Positions 19,591 to 30,654 of a stretch of DNA of 64,000 bases are shown one piece after another. The position numbers were made by a program, and so were the translations under genes. The stretch is from Diphasiastrum complanatum (taxonomy: Eukaryota > Streptophyta > Lycopodiopsida > Lycopodiales > Lycopodiaceae). The notes beneath the pieces are model-generated. The model was not told the origin of the DNA, did not search any database, and saw nothing but the letters and a program-made list of their open reading frames with translations. Location of the stretch: assembly GCA_029204225.1 (NCBI GenBank), contig CM055097.1, forward strand, positions 42,016,858 through 42,080,857, read 5' to 3'. Positions within the stretch are counted from its first letter, which is position 1; each line of letters begins with the position of its first letter.

Positions 19591-21436
19591 CTATGCTTCA
19601 TGAACAAGTCTTTTCCCAATTCTTTGAAGCCCCACCTCCTTTGCAATGACTCGCTCCCTCACAAAATGATATTGTATCTCAATATGCTTGCTCCTAGCAT
19701 GAAAGATAGGATTGGATGCCATTCTTTGGGCTGATTGATTGTCACAGCAAGTGATTGGGCTCTTTGAAAAATCCAGCAAGTGAAGATCCTTGATCATCCT
19801 CTTGATCCATACCATCTCCTTTGTGCAATGTGTAAGAGCTTTGTACTCAGCCTCACTAGATGACAATGAGATAGTGGCTTGTTTCTTTGACATCCATGAT
19901 ATAGTTCCATCACCTATGAATATAGAATAAGCACTAATGGATTTCCTATCCATTACATCTCCAGCATAGTCCGAATCTGAAAATCCAAAAAAATTAGGTG
20001 ATGATGATCCCTCATACAATATGTCAAAATCTCGAGTTCCTATGATGTACCTCAAAACTCGCTTTTCTAGCTTCCAATGCTCCTCACTAGGATCTTGCAT
20101 TAATTGACTCAATCTTCCAACACAATAGCTTAGATCAGGTCTAGTAATGGTTAGATAGATGAGTGAGCCAACTAGCTTCCTATAGAGAGTAATGTCCTCG
20201 AAGGATCTTTCATTACCTCTTATAGTTAGCTTTACATGAGACTCCATAGGTGCATCAATAGCTTTTGCATCTACCATATGAAATCTTTCTATAATAGAAT
20301 TAGCATACTTCTCTTGACAAATGAAAGTAGATTGAGAAGATCTAATGACTTATATTCCTAAAATGTAATGCAAATTACCAAGATCATGCACCTCAAGCTC
20401 CTTCTTAAGAGCATTCTTGATATCTTCCACATCTTGATTGTCTCCACCACTCAAGACGATATCATCCACATAGATTAGCAAGATGGTAACATGATTTCCA
20501 GCAAACCTATAATAAAGTGAATGATCATACTCACTCATAACAAAGCCTTGAGAGAGTAAAAAAGTGTTAAGCTTAGCATACCAACTCCTTGGTGCCTAAG
20601 GCCATACAAACTCTTTTGTAGAAGACACACATGATTTGGCTTTGTTGATGAAATGTAGCTCTCGGGTTGCTCCATGTACACTTCCTCCTCAAGATAACCA
20701 TTCAAAAATTCATTTGAAATGTCCATTTGCCATAGATCCCATCTATAAAGTGTAGCAAGTGAAATGATGACTCGAATGCTTACCATCTTTGCCATGGGTG
20801 CAAAGGTCTCATCATAGTCAGATCCTTGTTGTTGAGCATATCCTTTTGCCACTAACCTTGTCTTGTACTTGTTGATAGATCCATCTTGGTTTGTCTTCAC
20901 CTTGAAGATACATTTGCATCCAATAGCTTTCTTGTCCTTAGGCAACTCCACCAATCTCCATGTTCCATTCTTCATAAGAGCTTGATACTCGAGATCCATT
21001 GCTTGGATCCACTCCTCTTATTTCCTTGCTTGATCTACATTTGTAGGCTCATCCAAAGAGGTTAGGGAAGCAACATAATTTCCAGAAACTACTCGCTTAC
21101 CCTTTTGATCATATGTGAGCCTTGAAGGTACTTGTCTTTCTCTTGATGTTCTCCTTGGCTTTTGACTTGATGAAGGTCCATCATCACCACCATCCAAAGT
21201 AAGATCCTTCTCATCAACATCAAGAATGTTAGATACATCCACTCTACCATCAATCATGCTTGAAGACACCTTTGGAATGTTCTCCTCATCAAAAATGACA
21301 TCTCTAACGACAATCACTTTGTTAGTAGAAGGAATGTAAACCTTGTAGGCTCTACTCACCTCACTATATCCAACAAAAATACCTCTTCTTGAAGATGGAT
21401 CCTCCTTGGTCCTATCATCAAGAGTAATGTTGACAT
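19591..21436 (-). pseudogene. Copia integrase tail, RT and RNase H (several breaks)
   Basis: Blocks on the minus strand are 21359-21018 (SRAYKVYIPSTNKVIVVRDV, then linker PRRTSRERQVPSRLTYD), 20999-20535 (RT: WRLVELPKDKKAIGCKCIFK, ISNEFLNGYLEEEVYMEQPE), 20538-20350 (YVDDIVLSGGDNQD; active site at about 20475) and 20277-19591 (RNase H: GFSDSDYAGD, SLSSSEAEYKALTHCTKE, CDNQSAQRMASNPIFHARSK). Breaks fall at about 21436, 21010, 20590 (KQAP region deleted) and 20345. The catalytic YVDD and RNase H acidic residues are intact in their blocks. Confidence 0.88.
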
Positions 21437-21437
21437 A

Positions 21438-23444
21438 TCATGTGCATCCAAAAGTTCTTAGAAAGTTGACACTTGGCCTCCTCTTGAATAGCATCTCAAA
21501 AGGTGTCCTTCCATCCAAAATAGCACTCGGCCACCTATTGCACAAGAAATCGGCACACAACAAAGCTTGATCCCAAAATGGTTTGTCAAGATTAGCACTT
21601 AACCTCATAGCTTTAGCACTTTCACATAAAGTCCTATCCTTCCTTTCAGCCACTCCATTTTGTTGTGGGGTCCTTGATGTTGTATACTCCCTCTTGATCC
21701 CATGCTCATCACAAAAGGCCTTGAACTTGTTAGATATGTACTCACCACCATTGTCACCTCTCAAGCACTTGATCTTTGTGGAAAAGTGGTTCTCCCTTGA
21801 GTTCTTGAGCTTGACAAAGACATCATACACTTCATCCTTGCTCTTTAATAGATAGATCCAACAAAATCTACTAAAATCATCAATGAATGTTACATACATC
21901 TTAGCTCCACTATTGCTAATTGTAGTAAATCCATGAATATCCAAATGTACAAGTTGAAAAGGCTTTGCAAATCTAGAAATAGATCTAGTATAAGGTAGTC
22001 TATGTGACTTAGACAAAGCACAAGACTTACAAACATGCTTGTCATTACTTAAGGAACTTGGAAGACCAATCACAACCTTCTTCCTTGCCATTACCTCTAA
22101 TGACTTGAAGTTGAGGTGTCCCATCCTTTTGTGCCAAACCTCTTGAATAGAAATTTGCTCCCTTGCAACACATCCAACTTGGTTGGCAATAACACAAGCA
22201 TCAAGTTTGAACAGCTTCCCTTGCCTTTTACCTTTTCCAATCAAGACATCCTTCTTTTTGATCAAACAAGCATCTCCATCAAACTCCACCTTGAGGCCCC
22301 TACTTAGCATTTGACTCACACTAAGCAAATTCTTGGTAATAGATGGAATAAACAAGACATCCACCAAATGAACACTCCTATTTGTAGAGAGAGAAATAGA
22401 AATTGTGCCAATCCCTTTGATTGCACACTCACCATAATTGGCCGTGTAGATCACCCTCTTGTGATCTCCATATGCCAACAAAGAAGTGAAGTACTCTTTG
22501 TGAAAGGTCATGTGTGAACTTGCTCCACTATCAATCCACCGAGGATCTAGATCTCCATCATTAGCAAGCATACATGAAGACATCACAAAAGCATCATCAT
22601 TTGCATCTTGAACATCCGAACCATCCTCATCAAGAGTAAGATTACCTTGCTTGTCTCCTTGATCTCTCTTCTTCTTGTAGCACTCACTTGCAAAGTGTCC
22701 TTTGATGCCACAATAGAAGCATTTGAGCTTTGATCTATCCTTCTTTTTGCCACTTGAAGATGCATCCACTTGATCTTGCCCTTTAGACCACTTACTTTTG
22801 GTTTTGCCCTTGAATTTGCCCTTTGTGAACATAGCATCCTCTTGAAGTGTCGATGTAGATCCACCTCTTGCTTGAAGTCTATATTCATCATTGATCAAGG
22901 TCTCTTGAAGATCCATCAGACTTGGCAAAGTCTTTTGAATAGCAATACTTTGAACAATATTAGCATGAGCATCCAACAAGCCATTAAGAATCACTTGAAT
23001 AAGCTCTCCTTCCTTAATGCTTTCATCTATGCAAGCTAACTCATCATTCAATGCTTTCATTCTCAAAACAAAAGTACTTGGACTTTCTTCATTCTTTTGC
23101 AAACAAGAAAAGATTTGTCTTCTTAGAGTCAACACTCTAGAAGTAGACTTGGATTCATAAAGCTTCTTCAATGAATTCCATGCTTCCAAAGATGATGTGC
23201 ACTTACCAACTTCCTTGAGAAGTTCATTGGTAACATTCATCTTTGTCATGTGTAGAGCCTTCTTGGCCCTCTTGTCATACCTCAATTGATCTTGTTGTGT
23301 TGCTGGTCTCTCCTCCAAACCTACAACAATATCCAAAACATCATTCATCTCAAGAAGTGACTCCATCCTCACTTTCCACAATGAATAATTACTTGAGGTA
23401 AGCCTATCATTGGCTTCCAACATGACTCCAATTGAGGTTGCCAT
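21438..23444 (-). CDS. Copia gag-protease-integrase open frame (668 codons)
   Basis: This is the longest retroelement frame in the window. It starts at ATG 23444 (MATSIGVMLEANDRLTSSNY). Gag occupies residues 1 to about 200. The zinc knuckle CFYCGIKGHFASEC is at about 243-256. Protease WIDSGASSHMTFH is at about 305-317, with DSG intact. The integrase zinc finger is WHKRMGHLNFKSLEV ... CKSCALSKSH, and the core holds HLDIHGF, FIDDFSRFCWIYLL, RGDNGGEYISNKF and QNGVAERKDRTL. D,D,E are present, but the frame ends at 21438, before the integrase C-terminus, because of a stop after FLRTFGCT. RT is on separate blocks downstream. Confidence 0.92.
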   Translation of the reverse strand: MATSIGVMLEANDRLTSSNYSLWKVRMESLLEMNDVLDIVVGLEERPATQQDQLRYDKRAKKALHMTKMNVTNELLKEVGKCTSSLEAWNSLKKLYESKSTSRVLTLRRQIFSCLQKNEESPSTFVLRMKALNDELACIDESIKEGELIQVILNGLLDAHANIVQSIAIQKTLPSLMDLQETLINDEYRLQARGGSTSTLQEDAMFTKGKFKGKTKSKWSKGQDQVDASSSGKKKDRSKLKCFYCGIKGHFASECYKKKRDQGDKQGNLTLDEDGSDVQDANDDAFVMSSCMLANDGDLDPRWIDSGASSHMTFHKEYFTSLLAYGDHKRVIYTANYGECAIKGIGTISISLSTNRSVHLVDVLFIPSITKNLLSVSQMLSRGLKVEFDGDACLIKKKDVLIGKGKRQGKLFKLDACVIANQVGCVAREQISIQEVWHKRMGHLNFKSLEVMARKKVVIGLPSSLSNDKHVCKSCALSKSHRLPYTRSISRFAKPFQLVHLDIHGFTTISNSGAKMYVTFIDDFSRFCWIYLLKSKDEVYDVFVKLKNSRENHFSTKIKCLRGDNGGEYISNKFKAFCDEHGIKREYTTSRTPQQNGVAERKDRTLCESAKAMRLSANLDKPFWDQALLCADFLCNRWPSAILDGRTPFEMLFKRRPSVNFLRTFGCT

Positions 23445-24031
23445 GTAGCAATGACCTGATCTTCTCTTTCAGCCTGCTTCAATGCACAAAGCACTCCTTT
23501 GAACAACAACAAATGTTTTCAAAAGAAATCACCAAGATTTGAAACTATCTCACAAATTCTCTTCTAGCACTTATCCAAGCAAATCAACACATAGAATCAT
23601 GGAATCTTGATCAACCTATGATCTATCCTCAATCTAATGACTTTTTCCACTTACTAAGATTGAAACACACTCAAATAAAGTCCAGCAACCTCACTATCTA
23701 GAGATCCAATCAAAATTAGGGTTTTGACAAAATCACAAAAAATTGACTATTCCAAATCTACATGCAAATGCTGAAAATTTGATATGCAATCTATAAGCCA
23801 CCACTTAGGCTGATCCAATGATCCAAAAATCGGCCAAATCCAGTATGTGAATTCAAAAATCGGAATTGAACAAGTATATTGACCTATTTAGTGTTTTGAT
23901 CTACAAAAGATCCAATTTACAAAAGCAAAAAATCCGATTTTGGTGTAGAATCATCTCTAGCATGCTCTAGACTTGATATCTTCACAAATCATTGATAGAT
24001 CTGATTTCCTCCTTCATAACCTGAAACACAA

Positions 24032-24043
24032 GCTCTGATACCA
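24032..24043 (-). other. Primer-binding site of the minus Copia element
   Basis: The minus strand reads TGGTATCAGAGC immediately after the LTR end ATATTTCACA. This is an exact match to the plant initiator-Met tRNA complement. Confidence 0.92.
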
Positions 24044-24690
24044 TGTGAAATATCTCAGATCCTTAAGATCCAATCTACTTGAATGATCTTTGGTTAGAAA
24101 GAAAAATACACTACCAATCTCACAATGTAGAAAAATCAGCATCTACACGCAAATTGAGATGCAAACACCAATAGAACTTGATCAAACTTGAATGAAATGA
24201 TTATGTACTGTTGCTGTCTGTACAAAACCAGCAAGCTACTGTATTTCACACGTGTGGATCCAAAAATAACAAATATAGATCATTCTACACATAGAATTGC
24301 AAGCAATCACCAAGATAGTGCACCAATGGATAGTCGAACCCAAGAGAGCCATGTATAAGCATGAAATGAGATAGAGAAGAGAGAAGATCACTCTCTCCAC
24401 GAGTTACATCCTTTTATAACAGGTCCAAACCCTATTTGGCCACTTGGCTTTCCCACCAAAATGCTAACCCTACTAATTTGGGTCTAGATTCAATGTACCC
24501 AACTATTCAAATTCAATCTACTCAAACTCGCATGCTAACTTTCCCACACTTTCAAAAAGTGTTTATTCAAATGAAATTTAGACTAATGAACTTTGAAAAG
24601 TCAACCTCTAAGTCTAAAACAAGTTTTGGCCTCAAAATGCCAAATATGAAAATATTGCAAAATGTGATGAAACTAGTTGAATCTTTCACA
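24044..24690 (-). repeat. 5' LTR of the minus Copia element
   Basis: It is 647 bp. On the minus strand it begins TGTGAAAGATTCAACTAG and ends ATATTTCACA, so the termini are an inverted TGTGAAA/TTTCACA. A TATA-type CTGTTATAAAAGGATG lies at about 24409-24424. The CT/GA tract here is short, unlike the 103-bp tract of the copy at 62885-63605. Confidence 0.92.
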
Positions 24691-24814
24691 AAAAAAAATA
24701 AGGAGATTGTGAAACAATTTGCCATGCAAAATGGGTTACTATTTCAAAATGGAAAAATTTGTGCACCAGGGGATGATGAGATACAAAAAAATCTTTTTTA
24801 ATGTCATGATATAC

Positions 24815-25010
24815 CCTGTGTAGGTCATCGAAATATACACAAGACCTTAGACTTGGTCAAAAGAGAGTTTTATTAGCCAAAATTCAAGTCATATCTTGAG
24901 TCTTATGTGGTTAAGTCTAGACCCCATTAGTTAGTCAAAGCAAAATGCTTAAAAATTGGAGGATTTTTACATCTCTTCCATTTGGGCTGTAGTGGGCAGA
25001 TTAAGTACGT
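24815..25010 (+). pseudogene. Gypsy integrase zinc-finger fragment
   Basis: The plus strand reads GHRNIHKTLDLVKREFY, a stop in place of the usual Trp, then PKFKSYLESYVVK. This matches the Gypsy HHCC region (GH-x-x-x-x-KTL-x-LVK-x-x-FYWP). The expected Cys pair is decayed. Further on, KAKCLKIGGFLHLF resembles the GLLHPLPIP segment that precedes the integrase core. About 60 residues are recognisable. Confidence 0.65.
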
Positions 25011-26635
25011 TAGCTATGTTCATACCAGTTAAGTCAACTACAAAGTCTTCAGATTTAACCTAGATCTTTGTGAAAAGATTATTTAGGTTATATGTGTAAG
25101 GGAAAGCTCCTCAAGATCTTGATTACAAGATAAACACAAAGGGACAACAGTGAAGGAAAACCACTATCTAATGTGCACTAGCTAATCAATGAAGAGGAGG
25201 TGATATGCGAACTAGGTAGGTGCTAGCTTACACAACTCCAAGATAAGATATTTCCAAAACATGCCACAAATCCTCTTATTTTTAGTCATAAGTCTAACTA
25301 AAGCTATAAAATAAAATAAAAAAAATCTATTTCTAAAACATGGAATGGTCCTTAGGAACAATATTGTACCCATTCCTATACAAAAATGTTAGGCATGAGT
25401 ATCAATGGATGGGTATCTTGAATAAATCATTTTTAGAATATTTCTTGAAATTTTGAATTTGAAGTGAAGTGGTAGTTGAATGTTTGAAATTCCTTACATG
25501 TCAATTACCCTATATATTGATTACTAACAATCGTGTTGCTAAAATTTGAGACTACATAAGATGAACTGTGGTTGTGAAAGAGATTTATAGTTCCTGCTAC
25601 CTCACTTGGTTGGACATCTTCACATCTACATCATGAGCTAATGCCATGTACGAAGTAGAATCTAAGTGGGTAAAATTTATTTTTCTCTAACACAACTTAG
25701 GCTATTTGAATTATTATAGAGACTTGTTTATCATTTTCTTCGATGTTTGTTGATGTCCTTTTAGGTTCATTGCCTCATATTGTCGGTGTACCATAGAGAG
25801 TTTTGTGCTAGGTCCACCCCAAACTTTGGGGCCGTCCATTTTCAAAGGCAACTAAGTGACATATTCCAAGATAGGGCCCAAGAGAGTGAATGGGTAAAAC
25901 ATGAAAGTCGACCTACTTGTGAATCTAGCTATTGTAGTTGCTAGTTATGGGACTACATATTGAGAGTGTGCTAGTACTAAGCCTGGAGACTTGGTGGTTG
26001 ATCTCATGTGTGAGATGGTGGGAACATTTTTCAAAATTGCAACACTTTTAAACATAGATTCAGAAATTGGCAGTGATGATACTCTAACACTTGGCATGCT
26101 CAACAATATGTGATGGTAAGCTACATGTGTATAATCTATTAATATTTTTTCACTCAAGTTTCATCTAACATTTTTATATCTTGTTTGTTGCAGATCAAAC
26201 TCGGGTTAAAACTTGGAGCTAGCTACTATGTTGTCTCACTTCAATATTTTTTGTATACAAACCAAATTCACTTGCTTTATCAATTTGCTCTCAAAATTCA
26301 AGTTTGGATGCTACTACGCACAATATCAACTCAATACAATACATTTTATATGGTTGAAGTTGGTTTGCAAAATCAAGTGCATTATACAAAGAGCTCATGG
26401 CAAATCATTAATTATGTTTATATATGAATATGCTATTTATAATGCTCCGTTTTTCTTTTACAAATTGCCAATAGTGTTGTTTGAGATTATTTTTCATTAT
26501 CATGAAAACTACATCTTTAAAATATTATCATTTGGGTGAGGTTATGTAGCAAAAATTGTACTATAACAAATTTATTTATTAATCTTCTTATGCTACCTGC
26601 ATTGCACTCCCCCCCACCCAATTCTAATGTACATT
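25011..26635. other. 1.6 kb without a supported gene
   Basis: The sequence is AT-rich, with stops in all frames and only random short ORFs. No LTR, PBS or domain motif was seen. It may be decayed Gypsy integrase following on from 24815-25010. Confidence 0.6.
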
Positions 26636-26639
26636 TTTT

Positions 26640-26740
26640 TAACAGTCATAGTATTGGTAGAGCTACTATGTTTGTGAGTTTCGTTGATGATCATGATAGA
26701 TATATATGGGTTTATCTTGTTACAATAGTAACAAAGGTGT
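26640..26740 (+). pseudogene. Copia integrase core scrap
   Basis: The plus strand encodes SIGRATMFVSFVDDHDRYIW, then VYLV. This matches the core motif K/R-x-x-FVTFIDDFSR-x-xWVYLL, including the second Asp of the conserved pair. Only about 25 residues are recognisable, with nothing Copia-like on either side. Confidence 0.6.
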
Positions 26741-27235
26741 TGAATGCTTTGTTTCCGTGTAGACATATGCATATTTAGAGAAATCCTTCCTCCTCACTGC
26801 ATTGTTTAAAAATATGCCCATATTTTCTCTCAAAGCCCTCCCTTTATGTTCCTATTCAAACATCCATGCCCTGAAACAACGTTAATATGCCCATTTTGTT
26901 TTCAATATTTGTGCAAGATGTACATGGTATGGAGGCAACTAGGCTAGCTGAAAACTTATGTATTTCACACTCAATGTTTAGATTATGCATGTATAGTGTG
27001 TGGGAGGTGTAGTATGAACTTGTTGGACATAACCTGTTTGTAAGTGTTCGCTCTTGCTACAAATTTTTTTATATTCCCATAGATTAATGCTTTTTTGTCA
27101 TCCAAAAAGATCGAATAAGTCCCTTTCAAGAAATTATGTTGGAGTATTTCATTCAATGTTCTTTTTTCTTTTGTCAATCGATCTCTTACTTTAAGATATA
27201 ATACAAGATCGAATCATGAATCCAATGGCGCATTC
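26741..27235. other. No supported gene
   Basis: AT-rich sequence without motifs. Confidence 0.6.
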
Positions 27236-27238
27236 ATG

Positions 27239-28045
27239 TTATGTGAAAAAATCAGATCCAAAACTCTTTTTCTTTTTATTAACAATCCCTTTTGTCAGAT
27301 TAGAAAATTCTAAAAATGATTTAACTTGCTTCACAGTTCCTGAAATTGGCCATTCAATCACAATCTTGATTTTATCCTCATCAATCTTGATCCCATTAAC
27401 TGTGATCTTATGACCGAGATAAAGCAACTCTTGCTCAAAGAATTCACACTTGGACTCTTTAGCGTAGAGTAACTCTTGCCGGAGTTTCATGAAGACGATT
27501 CTCATGTGTTCTATGTGCTCCTTAAAGGTTTTACTATAGATGAGAATATCATCTAGGAATACCACCACAAACTTTATCATTTGTTGTCATCATTTGCTGG
27601 AATGTTGTTGGCGCATTCGTTAACCCGAATGGCAACACTAAGAACTCATAATGACCATATCTAGAATGAAATCCTATCTTTTGGACATCTTTCGATTTAA
27701 TTTTTATTTGATGGTACCCTGTCCTATCTCAATGAAATATTGAGCTCCACCCAAGCGATCTACAAGGTCATCCATCCTGGGTAACGGATATTTATTCTTG
27801 AGAGTCACCTTATTTAACCCCCTTGTAATCCACACACATCATGACACCTCCATCTTTCTTCACTTTCAGAAGAATAGAAGTGCCCCATGGTGATTTACTA
27901 GGCTATATATGTTCCATCCTTAGATAATTTTCTATTTGATTTGAAATCTCTACCTCCTCTTTCTGAGAAAAACTGTAAGGTTGTCTAGAGATAGGTTGAC
28001 TTCTTGGAATTAACTCAATCTTGTGGTCTATTGACCTAGATACTC
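27239..28045 (-). pseudogene. Gypsy reverse transcriptase
   Basis: The minus strand from about 28040 holds RT motifs in order: [95 protein letters not shown] and [20 protein letters not shown]. The open block 27580-27239 follows: [20 protein letters not shown], with active site FLDD (about 27555-27566), then CEFFEQELLYLGHKITVNGI. In-frame stops and single-base shifts occur near 27930, 27800 and 27690. The motifs are chromovirus-like and distinct from Gypsy A-D. Confidence 0.85.
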
Positions 28046-28061
28046 CAGTGCTTCTATTTCA

Positions 28062-28805
28062 TTAGCTGTACATACGTCCAGGCTTTTTACAGACAAAACA
28101 TAAGTTCTCTTTTTTAGCATTTTTCCGGGACATAGATTTCCTGAATCTCTTTCTCTTCAGTTTCTTGGGTTTTGATGCTGCTTGATCCAATTCGTCAAAA
28201 TATTTTGCTTGGTCTGGACCGCGCTTCTTTCCCTTCTTGGTTTTTAAGGCGGTTGGAATTTGCGCAAATTGCTTCCTAGATGCCACTACTATGGAATCAA
28301 ATGCTTTCGAAATTCGAAATGCATCTTCGAGGCTTTGAAGCACATTTCGCCTACATTCGTTTTGATAGTTGGCTAGAGAACGTAGGACAAACTGCCATAG
28401 AGCTAACTTTGAATCGAATGATGGCACCTTGTTCCAAAGGTCCATGAATTCCTGGATATAAGAGTCCAAGCTCTTAGTACCCTTTTTGCAATTCACAAAT
28501 TTTAGGTAGTAGTCAACGCCATCCGCTATCACAAAAGCTTTTTTAAAGACTTCCGCAAAAGCATCCCAAGTAGTTGGCTTCACCGGTAAATCTCGCCACC
28601 ACGATGAATCTTTGTCGCGTAAGAACAACACAACACTTCCAACTTTCTTCTCATTTGGAACTCCATGCAAGTTGAAGTAACTACTCCACTTAATGAGCCA
28701 ATCTTCAACGACTTTTGGTTTCTTCTCCTTCTTCTCCCTCGAGTAAATCTCTGGTTGAAATCCGAGATTGGACGAAGACAACAATTGGTATTTGATGCAA
28801 CACAT
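28062..28805 (-). pseudogene. Gypsy gag, fused to RT by deletion
   Basis: The frame is open for 247 codons. A capsid-type gag domain lies at about residues 45-165, with motifs VVLFLRDKDSSWWRDL, TTWDAFAEVFKKAF and SLDSYIQEFMDLWNKV. A Lys-rich segment (about 190-230) is followed by the start of a zinc knuckle, CFVCKKPG. The knuckle is cut after four conserved positions. RT sequence begins within about 20 bp, so protease and the RT N-terminus have been deleted. The upstream leader and LTR are not recognised. Confidence 0.82.
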
Positions 28806-28809
28806 GGTT

Positions 28810-30620
28810 AGTTGGCAATATAGTTGCCCTCAAAGTTGCAAACACAGTAGCATTTGAGTCATTTTTAATGTAAAAATCAAGTTCAGAAATGAGTAAATGT
28901 TTGAGAATTGTCAACTTTTTGTAGGTTAATTCTTGTTCAATGGTACAATGTAGCCTATAGCCATTATGATTAATCGCTAATATACAGTGGTATAGTCAAT
29001 AAAAACTTAGTGTAATCTAGATGTTGCACAATGTATTAACAAGCGTGTAACAAGAATATTGTTCCTACAACTACCCATACAAGGTTCAAGCAAAAGAACA
29101 CAAAAACGTTGAGATCTTTTTAGGTTTCTTTTTTTAGGACAACGTTTGCAAATTTCTTCACGTCCTTGTAGTCTCTAGTTGGGACCATGCAAGTTCCATG
29201 GAAAAGCATTAGCAAGTTTGCCATTAAATAAATAAATTGGATGGATGATTAGTATTTTACTTTCATACAATTTTCTTCTAGTTTAAGTAAGAGTGCACGT
29301 GACTACAAAAAGAAAAAAGAACAAATAGGATGAATATGAACACTATATATGGCTATGATATGTGCATTTAATGTGGGTAGTAATGAAATGAAATAAGAAT
29401 GTGAAAAAATGCACAAATTTTGTTTATAATGTATTTTTTCAATAAAATTTGCTATGGGTGATTTGTTATATTCATACAATCCAAGCAAAGAGTAAGGTAT
29501 ACAAAAGATGGTGTTATGGACACAAAATTCCACACTTTTTATATGCACACCACACATCATCTTTTGAAGCTCGCAAACATTTGGACCTTGTTATATTAAG
29601 TTTAGACCCCGCTTCACTTTGATTAACACTAATTTCACGAATAAAATTGTTTTCCACTAAATTGGGCACCCTACTAAAAGGTCCATTTGAAAAAAAAAAA
29701 AAAGACATTTGCTAAATTGGTATAAATAAGAGCCAAAGACTTTTTGTAGAAAAGTTCTATGTTTGCTGAAAATCTTAGTTGGATTTGCTTAAGCTATTGA
29801 TAGCCATTGATATTTATAAGATTTCTCAGTTGGATAATGTTTTGTGAATGTTGTTTGTTGTCTCTATACTTCACTTGATACCAACATTTGTGATCAAGTT
29901 CATAGTATCATATTAGAACATTGTCGTCTTCTTTAGCTGTTAATTTTTATTGGTATACTTTTGTTAGAAATCTTATTCATGCTATGTGACTATTCACATG
30001 ATGTTTCCAATCTATTATATACCCAAGATATTCATCATGCACCACATGATATTTGAACGACTATAAAGGTCTATGTAGATAAGGTCGTGGATTTATGTCC
30101 TGGGTTCTAGGATAAGGGATATGAACTTCTTACATGATAGAAATGTAAAGACTCCACGTATAGCAAAAGTTTTAGTTTATACACATAATGTTCCAATTGT
30201 GGTAGAGATACAATACTATTTTACTATCAACTCTCAAATAATGTTTACTAATAAACTTTTATTTACATAAAATCTGAAATTGTCTCGCAAAACAAAAAAT
30301 TTCAATATGTCTTTGTTTTGCTTTGATATATATCACTTTGGTTGTCTTGGAACTGATTCTTGATGTTAGATAAGCCTTAGAAAAATGTGTAGAGATGTGT
30401 TTGAGCCATAGATATAGTAAACAAAGTATTTAAAACATGTCATCTAAAACTACAAGTAGAAAACTCAATTTTCAATCAAATTGGAATTGAAAATTAATAT
30501 ACTGACTATAGTTAGCTAAACCCTAACAAAATTTGAGCTAGAACAATGCTAATGGGCTCATGCTGAGCTGTTATGCATAGAGAATAATGGTAAAAATCAG
30601 CTTTTTTAGCTATATTTGAT
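28810..30620. other. 1.8 kb AT-rich stretch without a supported gene
   Basis: No coding motif, LTR end or PBS was recognised. A poly-A run lies at 29690-29703. The rest is AT-rich, with stops in every frame. Confidence 0.65.
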
Positions 30621-30654
30621 TAAGAAATGTTACTTTTAGCACCACTCGTAAACT

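Larger units (their letters stand above)
19583..24690 (-). mobile_element. Copia element lacking its 3' end (minus)
   Basis: On the minus strand it has a 5' LTR (24690-24044), PBS, leader, a long gag-pol reading frame and RT/RNase H down to 19591. The RNase H C-terminus is cut: the QRIGKRLVHE reading jumps over about 60 bp present in the related plus-strand copy at 62755-62815. No 3' LTR follows. The LTR family is shared with 2437-2987 and 62885-63605. Confidence 0.88.

Noticed and set aside
26185-26539. Two overlapping plus ORFs of 80-108 codons
   Set aside because: AT-rich, low-complexity composition (many Tyr, Phe, Ile), no motif, no flanking signals.
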